Under the pieces are notes generated by a model. It was given only the letters and a program-made list of their open reading frames with translations, was not told the origin of the DNA and ran no database searches. Below are positions 1-8,379 of a stretch of 13,986 bases of DNA, in pieces. Where the stretch lies: contig LNEX01000165.1 in NCBI GenBank assembly GCA_001464165.1, forward strand, positions 1 to 13,986, given 5' to 3'. A program made the position numbers and the translations under genes. Position 1 is the first letter of the stretch, and each line of letters begins with the position of its first letter. This DNA is from a bacterium Ga0077546. GTDB taxonomy: Bacteria > Cyanobacteriota > Vampirovibrionia > Obscuribacterales > Obscuribacteraceae.

Positions 1-2730
1 TGAAAATTTGATGCCGTTTGAAAGCAAATTTGTTAGCACTTGAGTAATGCGATCTTGATCTAACTGTACTTCATCATCGCAAGCAGAACTGCAGACAAGC
101 GTAACAGTAGCCTCGTGAGCCATGCCCGAAAGGCTAGCCATCGTCGACTGCACCAAATCTGAGACTATGGTATTCTGATACTTTAGCTCAAGCTTTCCAG
201 CCTCTATCTTGCGCAAATCAAGAATAGAGTTGATTAGTCTTATTAAGCGATCAGACTCAACCCTAGCAATAGTTACAAAAGTTGCAGCCTCTTCACTGAC
301 ATCGCCCACCAAGCCACTTTCAATCAAGCCCAAAGAACCACGTATGGAAGTAAGCGGACTGCGCAGTTCGTGGGAAACAGTCGAATAAAATTCACTAACT
401 CTCTTCTCAGCTTCTTTGCGATCGCTGATATCATCTGCAACACCGCAGAGTTGAACCACTTGGCCTTGGTCATCGCAAATAGCAAAAGTCTTGGCTGATA
501 TCCAGCGAATTTCATCATGGTCTCGCTTGATGCGAAACTGCACTTTGACACCATCATTATCAGTCAACAGCCTTCTGGCCACGGCAAGATCTTCATGATG
601 CACAGTAGCAAAGAAAGCCTGTGCGTCGACCAAGACATCGTCTACAGCACCACCAGTAATCTCCTCAAAGGCCGGGCTGACGTAGAGAAAGCGCTGCTCT
701 AAAGAAGAAATCCAGAATATCGCTTTAACATTTTCAGTCAACCGCCTAAACATCGCCTCGCTTTCCTTGAGCTTCTCTTGGGCGGCTTTAAGTTCAGTAA
801 TGTCACGTCCTTCAGGAATTAGCAAAACCACTTTGCCCTCCTCATCAAAAACAGGCTGCAAAGAAAAATCTACAAAAATAGTGCCATTAGGTCCAACATG
901 CTCAGCCTGAAAGCGCACAAACTGACCAGCCGCAGCTAACTCAATACCCTCGCGAACCTGCCGCTGCGCTTCTTCACTCTGATTCCACCAAGGACCCTGC
1001 CAAAAAGGCTTTCCCTCAACTTCAGCCAAGGTCACACCAACCGCATTTAAGGCGGCAAGGTTAGCGTCGATCACAATTCCATCAACGGTCAAAAGGCCAA
1101 TTAGCTCGAACTGCTTATCAAAAATAGCTTTGAACTTTCGTTCACTTTCGATTAATTTCTGCTTTGCCTCAATCTCACTTGTGACATCTCGACTGGCTCC
1201 AGCCAACCTGATAGGCTCACCAGAAGAGTTACGAACAGCACAGGCACGAGAAGAAAACCAAATATACCGCCCAGAGCGATGTCGAATGCGAAATAGATGA
1301 CTAAATATTGGTGTCTCACCATCAAGGTGCGCTTTCTCCACCCGCCTTAGCCCTTCTAAGTCATCAGGATGCACCCAATCATAGAACTGCTCTCTATCAC
1401 TCTCAAATTCATCATCGCTGAATCCAAGCAACTCTTTCCAGCGACTTGAATAAAATGCCTTCTTCTTGACGATATCGTAGTCCCAAATACCATCCATGCT
1501 GCCAGCCAGAGCCAGACTATATCGCTCTTCACTCAAGGCTAGCAGGGCCTGGGTTTGGGCATGCTCAATATACTGGCCGACCTGCGAACACATAGAAGTA
1601 AACATGGCCAATTTAGATTCATCACTGGCTCTAACTTCAGGCGAATAGAAAAATAAAACACCAAAAAATCTCTGACCAGAAAAAATTGGCAGGGCGACGG
1701 CCGCATGCAAACCAGCTAGTTGAGCCAATTCTTTGCGAAGAAACAAATCAGAAGTCATAACGTCTTCAATCCAGATTGGCACCTCTGCCTGCCATAACCA
1801 CCCAGGGACACCCTCGCCTTTAGCGAACTGAAATGACGCCGACTGCTCAGAATAATGCGTAAAGGCTTTCACTCCTGGCTCATCTCTATTAGCGAACGAA
1901 ACAGCCAAAGTTAATAGCTCTCTATTCTCGTTTAGCAGCCACAGTTCACCGCCGCACCAATCAAACTGAACACAGATAGATTCGATTATGCGCCGAGCAG
2001 TCTCTTCCAAAGAAGATTGCTGAGCTAATATTCTGGTGATATCGAACTGTGCTCGAATATGTCGTTCATTTTCTTGCTGTGCTGTGGTATCAAAGAAGGT
2101 TAAAACGGCCCCAGTTACTTTGTCTTCACTTGTTACAGGAGTCACTGTTGCATCAACCGAAAGAAGCGGCAGGTTAGGCCTAATCAACCTAAGCTCAAGA
2201 TGGCGCAGGCTTACTGACCGTTCGAAAACACTCGACAAATTTAAATAGTCAGTCAGTGGTCGACTAGTGGTTCCAGCAAACAGCTGATGAAATGTCATAC
2301 CAAGCAGCTGAGTCTGATTAAGGGCAAACATTGTCTGAGCTGAAGGGTTAGCAAAAGTAACCTGACCATTAGTGTCAAGCAGAAGCAGGCCTTCATCCAT
2401 ACTAGAAAAGACATTGCTCAAGCGATCGCGAGCACGGGCCGCATCGAGAGCATCAATTCTAGATTTCTCGGTAATTTTTGAATTGCTTATAAACAGTTTT
2501 ATCACAACTGCGCCACAAGCTAAAAGTGCGAAAATAGCAAAGGCAAATACGACAGTCAGAGTAACGGTAGAGCTTTCGGTAAATTCGCGCAGCTGTTCTA
2601 CTAAAAGCTTTCTATTGGTGCTCTGCTGAGCTTTAATTTCATCTACAATCGTGCGAATCCGCTCCATGTTCTCCATCGGCAATGGTTGGTCTAAAGTAGC
2701 ATTCACCAAAGCAAGCTCATTGAGACGGCA
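1..2730 (-). CDS. Sensor histidine kinase, main part (TM2-PAS-GAF-PAS-PAS-PAS-HisKA-HATPase), 3' end outside the window
   Basis: This frame is open on the minus strand from just after a TAG at 2731-2733 to the left edge. Reading down it: the tail of a CHASE3-like sensor with a transmembrane helix (about 2580-2495), a PAS domain (about 2430-2075), a GAF domain (about 2050-1545), three more PAS domains (about 1535-1160, 1150-770, 770-415), then a HisKA dimerisation domain with H-box SHELRSP (phospho-His codon at 370-372). It ends in the ATPase N-box NLLSNGIKF at the window edge, so the G boxes are not visible. It should be a membrane-anchored kinase that autophosphorylates on His and passes phosphate to the regulator encoded just upstream. 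Its N-terminus (TM1 and most of CHASE3) lies in another frame, so the gene is frameshifted. If translated alone, starts could be GTG at 2706 or ATG at 2676. The kinase family is certain; its signal is unknown. Confidence 0.9.
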
Positions 2731-3053
2731 CTAAGAGCGGGGGTTTGCAAAATCTCAGCAATAGCCGGTTCAAGCTCATTCTCGGCTCTTGCCAAATAGG
2801 TCAGCTGGTGCCGATCGCCACTTTTAAGAAAATCGGCTTGTCCCCTCTCAGCATCTTGCAACAACGAGCACAGCGAATCTAAAAGAGCAGAAAAATGATA
2901 GCTCTCAATCACAAGTTTGCGATAAGAAATCATTGAAAATTGCTGTTGAAAGGCTATTGCTGATGCCGCAACAAAAGTCATGACCATAAGCAGTAGAGCG
3001 ACAATGAGCCCTTTTCTATCAACTTGCCAACCGTTTTTCACACTTCTATTCAT
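2703..3053 (-). CDS. Sensor histidine kinase, N-terminal fragment (TM1 plus CHASE3 start), frameshifted
   Basis: This 116-residue reading frame has a cytoplasmic N-terminus, a transmembrane helix at residues 15-35 (LIVALLLMVMTFVAASAIAF) and the start of a CHASE3-like periplasmic helical sensor (LLQDAERGQADFLKSGDRHQ). It stops at TGA 2705-2703 with an unrelated tail (SMSLLW). The next frame continues the expected helix as RLNELALVNATLDQ and then reaches TM2 and the kinase domains, so this is the 5' part of the same kinase gene. The change of frame must fall between about 2706 and 2730 and corresponds to one missing base (or two extra). The start ATG at 3053 lies 26 bases after the regulator's stop with only a weak upstream GAAAG, suggesting translational coupling. 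Either the gene is inactivated or there is an error in the sequence. Confidence 0.8.
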   Translation of the reverse strand: MNRSVKNGWQVDRKGLIVALLLMVMTFVAASAIAFQQQFSMISYRKLVIESYHFSALLDSLCSLLQDAERGQADFLKSGDRHQLTYLARAENELEPAIAEILQTPALSAVSMSLLW

Positions 3054-3079
3054 CGGCTTTCATAAAAATCGGCAAAGTC

Positions 3080-5296
3080 TCATGGTGTAACCTTCTCCTG
3101 CACCGCGGCAATCAGATTCTGAACACACAGGTCACGCACTTGACTAAACTGAATACCTTGTTCTGGCGCACTAGCAAAGCCTGCTGTTAACGACACTCTA
3201 AAGCTTCTCTCGTCGTCAGTTGTAAATTCGACTTCCGAAAACTCTTGGTCAAGCAATTCAACTAGCTCTTGCGCTTGGTCTGTACTTAAGTCAGGAAAAG
3301 CCAAGGCAAACACCCGCTCAGCCCAACGGGCCTTAATCACAGACGGTTCAAAACGGCCGCGAATCAATGCTCCTAGCGAAAAGATCACCGACTCAGCGGC
3401 GGCCATGCCAAAGTTCTTATCAATTTTGTCGAAACCATCGACATTAACTAAAGCCATAGTAAAAGGCAACTCAATAGAAATACATTCTTTCATACGTGGC
3501 TCAGCTTCAGCGAAGAATCCTTCACGGGAAAGCAGATGAGTAAGTTGATCCCGGTCAAGCTGATCGCGACGAAGGCGCGTGCGTTCAGCGTAAGAAGTAA
3601 CCCGAGCAATTAGCTCTTCTTTAAGTACAGGCTTGGCAATCAAGTCATCACCGCCCGCACGAAAAGCTAAAGCTCTTCCTTCTTGATTGCTCTTAGCGGT
3701 GAGAAACAGCACAGAGAGGCTGCGCCAGCGCTCGTGATTGCGAATCTCACGGCAAACATCATAGCCACTCAAGCCAGGCATAATCACATCGAGTACAACT
3801 ACTTCAGGCTGACAGAGATCAAGGGCGTCAATAATACGAATAGGCTCGTTCAAAGTTTCAACATTGAAGCCCTCTATACTCAAAATACGAGATATGAAAT
3901 CGGTCAAGGCGCTATCGTCATCAACCACGAGCACCTTTGGTTTACTCTTGAAGGAGAGATCGGTAACCTCAATGACTGCCTCATTTAACTCGTCTAAAGA
4001 AGGCTCAAGTGACAACACTTCAGAGAAGCCAGCGTAGCTAATTTTGGCAGGCACAAGATTCTTATTGGCTGGCCCATGCGACTGCAAATCAGACACCATC
4101 AGCAGTGGCATTGCCGGATTGCTTGCAGCTAATCGCATATCGCGACAAAAGGAAAAAAGATCGGGGTCGCTAGCAAAAGGTTCTGCCACAAGTACTGCAT
4201 CAAAAGTACCACGACTAAGAGCCGTTAGTACCGAGGCATGACTGGAAGAGAAAGAAAGCTCTGCCATCTTCTGAAAAGCTCCGAGCTTGCTCGCTTCGCT
4301 CTTGTCAGCAAGAACCAAGAAACGAGCTCGATACTGTTCAGCTTCAGGAGCTGGTGCACCGTACTTCTGCTCAGCATCAATTAATGCCAACTCGCCATCG
4401 GCGAGAATGCGAAAAACCTCAGACCAAATAATCTCACTCTCGGTCTCAGACGCCCTTGGATCATAAGCCTTAGTAATATTCTCCAGTCTTTCGGAACACT
4501 TAGCAATAGTCACGAGCTGAAAGGAACCAGCGGTGCCCTTTATTCTATGGGTTATTGCTAACACGTCTTCAACGTGGCGAGCAGCAAGAGGGTCGTCTTT
4601 GATACTACGTAAAAGAGCGGTCAAATTTGTCCACGTAGTCTTAAGCTCAACAATATAACTGGCTCTAGCCACATTGATTGTCTCTTCTACTTCTAACATT
4701 TTTCGCAGCTGATTCAGTTTGTTGAAAAGCACCGACTCGGGCTGAGATTCGAGATTTCCTAACCTGGCTAGTTCAGCTTTTGCCAAATCACTGTTGGGAT
4801 ACTCATTGCGAATGTTCTCACACTCAACATCGATCATTGAAACGCGACTTATTGGCCGACCGGGGAACTGACCAGAAGAATGGTCTAAATATTCAGTCTC
4901 AGGAGCCTGGTAGTTGGCCTGAGGCAAAATACTGTCGATTACCTCAACAAATATCTCTGGCAAAACCGGCTTTTGCAAAACCAGTGAAACTTTGAGAATG
5001 TTGCGCAACCAATTGAAAGTACTGCGATCACACCAATGACCAGAAATAAAGGCAATAGGAGTGTCGTTGCCAGAATCTCGCAGCTTGCCAATCCAAGTAA
5101 CGCCGTCCATATCAGGAAGCAAGTAGTCAACAATGATCAGCCTTGGTTTGGAGGCGGCCAGAATTTGCTCAGCGTCTCGCACACAACGGGCTTCCCAGAC
5201 CTTAAAGCCACGGCGGCCCAGCAGAGCCGAGACAAAGGCTCGGAAGGCCTGATCGTCATCGACAATGAGTATCTCACCGCTTGATCCAGGCTCCAT
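3080..5296 (-). CDS. Multidomain response regulator REC-HPt-REC(degenerate)-REC-GGDEF-like
   Basis: Cytoplasmic phosphorelay protein of 738 residues. REC1 (about 8-125) has the acidic cluster D13-D15, phospho-acceptor D57 (LIIVDYLLPDMDG) and K109-P110. An HPt domain follows (about 205-310) with phospho-His H250 in THRIKGTAGSF. Residues about 323-440 fold like a receiver but carry E372 where the acceptor Asp should be (VLVAEPF), so this one is probably not phosphorylated. REC3 (about 453-570) is canonical: D459-D461, D503 (VLDVIMPGLSG), K555-P556. A GGDEF-type domain (about 578-735) keeps the fold, including VNVDGFDKIDKNFG, but the signature site reads RWAERVFAL, so GGDEF has become AERVF and cyclase activity is unlikely. 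It is first in an operon with the sensor kinase, its obvious partner. Known family logic: REC and HPt domains shuttle phosphate. The output mode is inferred to be protein interaction rather than c-di-GMP synthesis. Confidence 0.93.
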   Translation of the reverse strand: MEPGSSGEILIVDDDQAFRAFVSALLGRRGFKVWEARCVRDAEQILAASKPRLIIVDYLLPDMDGVTWIGKLRDSGNDTPIAFISGHWCDRSTFNWLRNILKVSLVLQKPVLPEIFVEVIDSILPQANYQAPETEYLDHSSGQFPGRPISRVSMIDVECENIRNEYPNSDLAKAELARLGNLESQPESVLFNKLNQLRKMLEVEETINVARASYIVELKTTWTNLTALLRSIKDDPLAARHVEDVLAITHRIKGTAGSFQLVTIAKCSERLENITKAYDPRASETESEIIWSEVFRILADGELALIDAEQKYGAPAPEAEQYRARFLVLADKSEASKLGAFQKMAELSFSSSHASVLTALSRGTFDAVLVAEPFASDPDLFSFCRDMRLAASNPAMPLLMVSDLQSHGPANKNLVPAKISYAGFSEVLSLEPSLDELNEAVIEVTDLSFKSKPKVLVVDDDSALTDFISRILSIEGFNVETLNEPIRIIDALDLCQPEVVVLDVIMPGLSGYDVCREIRNHERWRSLSVLFLTAKSNQEGRALAFRAGGDDLIAKPVLKEELIARVTSYAERTRLRRDQLDRDQLTHLLSREGFFAEAEPRMKECISIELPFTMALVNVDGFDKIDKNFGMAAAESVIFSLGALIRGRFEPSVIKARWAERVFALAFPDLSTDQAQELVELLDQEFSEVEFTTDDERSFRVSLTAGFASAPEQGIQFSQVRDLCVQNLIAAVQEKVTP

Positions 5297-5360
5297 TTAT
5301 ACGCCACCGCCTCTAAAAGTTACAAACTCCATTCTAACTAGGTTATACCAACCTGAAGGG

Positions 5361-5395
5361 CAAAAAAACGAGCCTCCTAATTACTTAGAAGGCTC
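5361..5395 (-). terminator. Rho-independent terminator of the small membrane protein gene
   Basis: Positions 5370-5395 form a hairpin: GAGCCT.CTAA pairs with TTAG.AGGCTC around a TTAC loop, with one mismatch. On the minus strand it is followed by a run of seven T (5368-5362). It sits downstream of the 61-residue gene ending at 5444 and upstream of the response regulator, so it separates the two minus-strand units. The regulator therefore needs its own promoter in the roughly 65 bases 5297-5361. I see only weak candidates there (e.g. TATAAC or TAGAAT as a -10). Confidence 0.85.
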
Positions 5396-5443
5396 ATTTA
5401 TTAGTACTTTCAAGAAGTAAAAGATCGCAATCAGCAAACGGTC

Positions 5444-5629
5444 TTAGCGGGTAAACTCCCTTGATGAACGAGTATCTTTTTCAATCAATTTGTAGAGACA
5501 ACAACCGAAACACACAACGACAAAAGCAAGAAGCAGTACCTGCCAGGTTGCCTTAGCGACTACAAAACATGCAATCGCAACAACAACCATGGCAAGGATC
5601 GTCGTGATCGGCTCCCGGGCGTGAGCCAT
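5444..5629 (-). CDS. Small two-helix membrane protein, function unknown
   Basis: A 61-residue protein starting at ATG 5629 (MAHAREP...). This start is preferred over an in-frame ATG 15 bases upstream (5644) because GGGAGG lies seven bases before it, and the upstream ATG would overlap that site. It has two hydrophobic segments, about residues 9-26 (ILAMVVVAIACFVVA) and 29-46 (WQVLLLAFVVVCFGCCLY), followed by a short charged tail (KLIEKDTRSSREFTR). It is therefore probably a small inner-membrane hairpin with a cytoplasmic basic/acidic tail. Its own terminator follows and the next gene upstream ends about 180 bases away, so it is probably a single-gene unit. I recognise no family. The ribosome site and terminator make it a likely real gene. 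Confidence 0.7.
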   Translation of the reverse strand: MAHAREPITTILAMVVVAIACFVVAKATWQVLLLAFVVVCFGCCLYKLIEKDTRSSREFTR

Positions 5630-5807
5630 ATCCGAACCTCCCATAGAGAGAAATATTCAATTTTTAGCAGTGGATATACAATACATCACCGCCCCATATC
5701 GAGGAGGTGCACAAGAGGTGCAAGAAGCCGCTAGCTGGCTGCATACAAGAATATTTTCAGCCCGGCGTATATACCTTTATCAGATGCTGTAATCTCAGAA
5801 ATGGCTA

Positions 5808-6404
5808 TTACGGCCCAGGCTCTGGACTAGTAGCGGAAGAACTTCCACCAGTGGGCGCTGCAGCACTCGGCTGAGCCAGTTCTTGCATTTTTACACTTTG
5901 CCAGTCGCCCCCCTCGGCATACTTGACTTGCAAAACCCGCACCTTCATTGCCACCACCCTAGGATCTAGAGTGAAATCTCGCTTCCATTTATGGCCTTTA
6001 ACTCCACCAGCAGCTACGTAAGCGCTGTCAACTGCGTGAAAGGTACCCCTTTCAACGCCCTCAGCGTCGACAAAGCGAATTCTAAATTTGACCGCTGATA
6101 TAGAACGTTGGCTAGTATTCTTGTAATCTGCATATATGCGCGATGACATTGGTGCATCAAAAGGATCAAGATCGAGCTCACAGCGCACTGAGGCCATATC
6201 TACTGGGCATTGATCCTCGGGTACAAACTCACAGCTTATGCTTCGAACTTTTTGGCCCGATTGAGCGTATACAGAAGAACAGTGAACAAAGAGCAGAATT
6301 AACTGGGGCAAGAGCATGGCAGAAACAGATAAAACCAGCAAAAGCGAACAGCGCCCTATAAATTGGCGTCTCCCACTAATTCTGGCAATTTTTGCCGCAT
6401 TCAT
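5808..6404 (-). CDS. Secreted protein with Tat-like signal peptide, function unknown
   Basis: A 198-residue protein. Start ATG 6404 is chosen because GAGGAG lies seven bases upstream; an in-frame ATG at 6464 has no such support, and another at 6317 lacks a ribosome site. The N-terminus reads MNAAKIARISGRRQFIGR, a near match to the twin-arginine motif, followed by a long hydrophobic stretch and a possible cleavage site SSVYA/QSG. The mature part has paired cysteines (SCEFVPEDQC, VRCELDL), then an apparent beta-sandwich region with YADYKNTSQRSISAVKFRIR and FTLDPRVVAMKVRVLQVKYA. The form recalls small Ig-like/FxLYD-type extracellular domains, but I cannot assign it. It ends in a low-complexity Ala/Ser/Pro/Gly tail. 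Its first 89 bases overlap, in antisense, the start of the nucleotidase gene. Function unknown; export is likely. Confidence 0.75.
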   Translation of the reverse strand: MNAAKIARISGRRQFIGRCSLLLVLSVSAMLLPQLILLFVHCSSVYAQSGQKVRSISCEFVPEDQCPVDMASVRCELDLDPFDAPMSSRIYADYKNTSQRSISAVKFRIRFVDAEGVERGTFHAVDSAYVAAGGVKGHKWKRDFTLDPRVVAMKVRVLQVKYAEGGDWQSVKMQELAQPSAAAPTGGSSSATSPEPGP

Positions 6405-6484
6405 ATGTGCTCTCCTCATAGCCTCTCTACCACAGGCACTGGCTGATAAAAACACCAACTTCACCCTAAGATCGGAGGGGGAAA
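6316..6484 (+). pseudogene. Signal-peptide fragment of the 5'-nucleotidase gene, out of frame with the rest
   Basis: From ATG 6316 one frame reads a basic N-terminus, a clear signal peptide (RLPLILAIFAAFICALLIA...PQALA/DKN) and then TNFTL, which resembles the first strand of periplasmic 5'-nucleotidases just before their metal-binding DxH motif. That motif never appears. The frame continues RSEGEIGW and ends at 6612 in unrelated sequence, while the nucleotidase proper is in another frame, open from 6470. So this is the displaced 5' end of that gene, separated by a short deletion and/or a change in the G run at 6477-6481. A TGGGG eight or so bases before the ATG is the only ribosome-site candidate. 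It lies antisense to the start of the divergent secreted-protein gene. Confidence 0.6.
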
Positions 6485-8287
6485 TTGGTTGGCGGAATGG
6501 CCCGCTTAGGTCATTTAATCAGACAATTGCGCAGAGAGAACAAAAATGTCGTGGTAGCCGATGCTGGCGACATTTTTCAAGGCACTCCCTTTTTCACCTA
6601 CTATCAAGGTGAAGTAGAAGTAGCCATGCTCAACATGATTGGCTACGACTTTTACACCATTGGCAATCACGAATTTGATGCTGGCGCTATCAACCTCGCA
6701 AAGCAACTAGAAAAAGCCAAGTTTGATATTCTCAACTGCAATTTAAACGCTGACGCTCTACCACAGCTAAAGAAACTGCTCAAACCATCAGTAATCAAGA
6801 CTATTGACGGTCAAAAGGTTGCCTTTGTTGGCGCCATAACACCCGACATCGAAACACTTTCACTGAGCCGTGACGGCGTGGTTCTGCAACGAGACAGCAG
6901 CGAAAAATCTAGAAGCATAAATTGGCTCGGACCAATTAGAGAAGAAGTTGAGCGGGTAGCAAACCAAGGCGTAGACAAAATAATTTTAGTAACGCACTGC
7001 GGCCTTGAAGTCGATAAAATTCTCGCCCGCGAGATACCACAAGTTGATGCCATCATTGGCGGCCACAGCCATACACGCCTAGATAAACCGGTAATAGTCG
7101 AGCACCAAGACGGTAGCCAAACAATGATTGTGCAAACCGGCAGCTATGGCCGCAATCTCGGCAGGCTCGACCTAGCCTTCGACAAAAAAGGTTTGGTCAA
7201 CAGCAAAGAAACTCGCTATAAGCTCTTTCATATCACTGAAGAAATCAGCGAAGACAAAGACATTAAAGACTATCTGGCTCTGAAGGGGCAACCGCTGCAA
7301 ACCTTAAAAGACACAGTATTGAGCCATGCTAGCCACGATTTCGATAACAACTTCCGCGCCATGAAAACAGACTCAGCTTTAGGCGATCTCATTTGTGACT
7401 CGTTCTACGAAGCCGGAATTTCGGATAACGCTGAAATTACACTAGAAAATAGAGGGGGCATTCGCTCTCGCATTGAAAAAGGTGCCATTAACTTAGAAAA
7501 GGTCGAAGAACTACTGCCCTTCGACAATCACTTGGTGTTTGCTGATGTTAGTGGTGATCGCCTGAGAAAAACTCTCGAACATAGCGTAGATGGAGCAACC
7601 GGCGGCAAGTTTTTAGATGTGCATGGCCTCAAATTTGCCTACGACTCAGAACGGAAAAGTGGTGATCGCATCGTCTTTGCTCTAGCTGAGAAAAATAAAG
7701 CCTGGCAAGAACTAGAACCACAGTCGACTTACCGTATTGGCATGACCGACTATTCATTCAAAGGTGGGGAAGGCTATCAATTTCCTGATGCCAAAAATAT
7801 CAAATATACCGATCTCAAATTGAATGAATATTTAAAAAACTATCTACAAAAACGCCCTAATATCAAGCCCCATTATGGCGACCGCATTGCCTACGTAAGT
7901 GGCAGCCTGCTACAAGCTGTGGGAAAAAATCAGTTCGCTGATTCGCCACTGGCTAACTGTTCTAGCATCAAAGTTTCTGCCTTTACCGCCGACAAAAAAG
8001 GAGTAACAACCGTCTTCAAAGACACTACCGGCAGTAGCACTGTTTTGCCACTAGCAGATCCAGAGTTACTAGTAGAAGCAACACCTCTTAGAGAATTCGC
8101 CAAAAGATTGGCCCGGCAAAAGTCGCAACTAAAGCGCTATATAACCATTGTGGCCGAAGGTGAGTCAATCAGTAGAAAAAGCAGCAAAACTAGCCAGCAG
8201 TCTACTAAAGTGCCTAAATTCGTCAAAACAGTAAGCTATCCAGTTTCAATTGACGAGTTGAAAGAGAACTTTGTCGGCCTAAACTAG
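6485..8287 (+). CDS. 5'-nucleotidase / UshA-CD73-type metallophosphoesterase, N-terminus disrupted
   Basis: 600 residues from a TTG at 6485. In the family, the N-terminal metallophosphoesterase domain binds two metals and the C-terminal domain holds the nucleotide; the enzyme normally hydrolyses nucleotides or related phosphate esters in the periplasm. Visible motifs are GGMARL, D29 (DAGDIFQG), N61-H62 (GNHEFD), H171 (VTHCG), H194/H196 (GGHSHT). The C-terminal domain at about 290-460 shows SALGDLICDSF, ENRGGIRS, LLPFDNHLV, TDYSFKGGEGYQF. The first metal-ligand motif (DxH) that should precede GGMARL is absent, and the signal peptide lies in another frame (6316-6484). As read here the product would stay in the cytoplasm without a full metal site, so it is probably inactive unless the break is a sequence error. 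A lysine/serine-rich tail of about 100 residues follows the catalytic region. Substrate cannot be told. Confidence 0.88.
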   Translation: MVGGMARLGHLIRQLRRENKNVVVADAGDIFQGTPFFTYYQGEVEVAMLNMIGYDFYTIGNHEFDAGAINLAKQLEKAKFDILNCNLNADALPQLKKLLKPSVIKTIDGQKVAFVGAITPDIETLSLSRDGVVLQRDSSEKSRSINWLGPIREEVERVANQGVDKIILVTHCGLEVDKILAREIPQVDAIIGGHSHTRLDKPVIVEHQDGSQTMIVQTGSYGRNLGRLDLAFDKKGLVNSKETRYKLFHITEEISEDKDIKDYLALKGQPLQTLKDTVLSHASHDFDNNFRAMKTDSALGDLICDSFYEAGISDNAEITLENRGGIRSRIEKGAINLEKVEELLPFDNHLVFADVSGDRLRKTLEHSVDGATGGKFLDVHGLKFAYDSERKSGDRIVFALAEKNKAWQELEPQSTYRIGMTDYSFKGGEGYQFPDAKNIKYTDLKLNEYLKNYLQKRPNIKPHYGDRIAYVSGSLLQAVGKNQFADSPLANCSSIKVSAFTADKKGVTTVFKDTTGSSTVLPLADPELLVEATPLREFAKRLARQKSQLKRYITIVAEGESISRKSSKTSQQSTKVPKFVKTVSYPVSIDELKENFVGLN

Positions 8288-8329
8288 TAGATGGCAAATT
8301 TATCGAGCAAAGTGACAATTCGTGCCGAG

Positions 8330-8374
8330 TATAATCAGAACATCAACCCTCATGATTCTGCAGTCAACAGGGAG
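8330..8374 (+). promoter_or_regulatory. Candidate -10 box and ribosome site for the 91-residue membrane protein
   Basis: TATAAT at 8330-8335 is a perfect -10 hexamer. No good -35 is seen at the right distance: the TGACA at 8313-8317 is only 12 bases away. AGGGAG at 8369-8374 lies five bases before ATG 8380. The arrangement would give a leader of roughly 38 bases. Confidence 0.35.
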
Positions 8375-8379
8375 ACCGC

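Noticed and set aside
2703..2733. Programmed -1 ribosomal frameshift joining the two kinase parts
   Set aside because: The shift is in the right direction, but there is no X XXY YYZ slippery heptamer in the overlap and no clear downstream hairpin.
2735..2742. Homopolymer error in the five-C run (minus strand) as cause of the kinase frameshift
   Set aside because: Adding or removing a C there runs into TAG or TGA stops before the correct frame is reached; the indel must lie after TAG 2733-2731.
5708..5740. Short direct repeat of AGGTGCA with a GAGGAGG that looks like a ribosome site on the plus strand
   Set aside because: No plausible coding frame follows at proper spacing, and two copies of seven bases are too little to call a repeat element.
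5735..5750. Inverted repeat AGCC-GCTAGCT-GGCT as terminator of the secreted-protein gene
   Set aside because: The stem is only about five base pairs and no T run follows on the minus strand.
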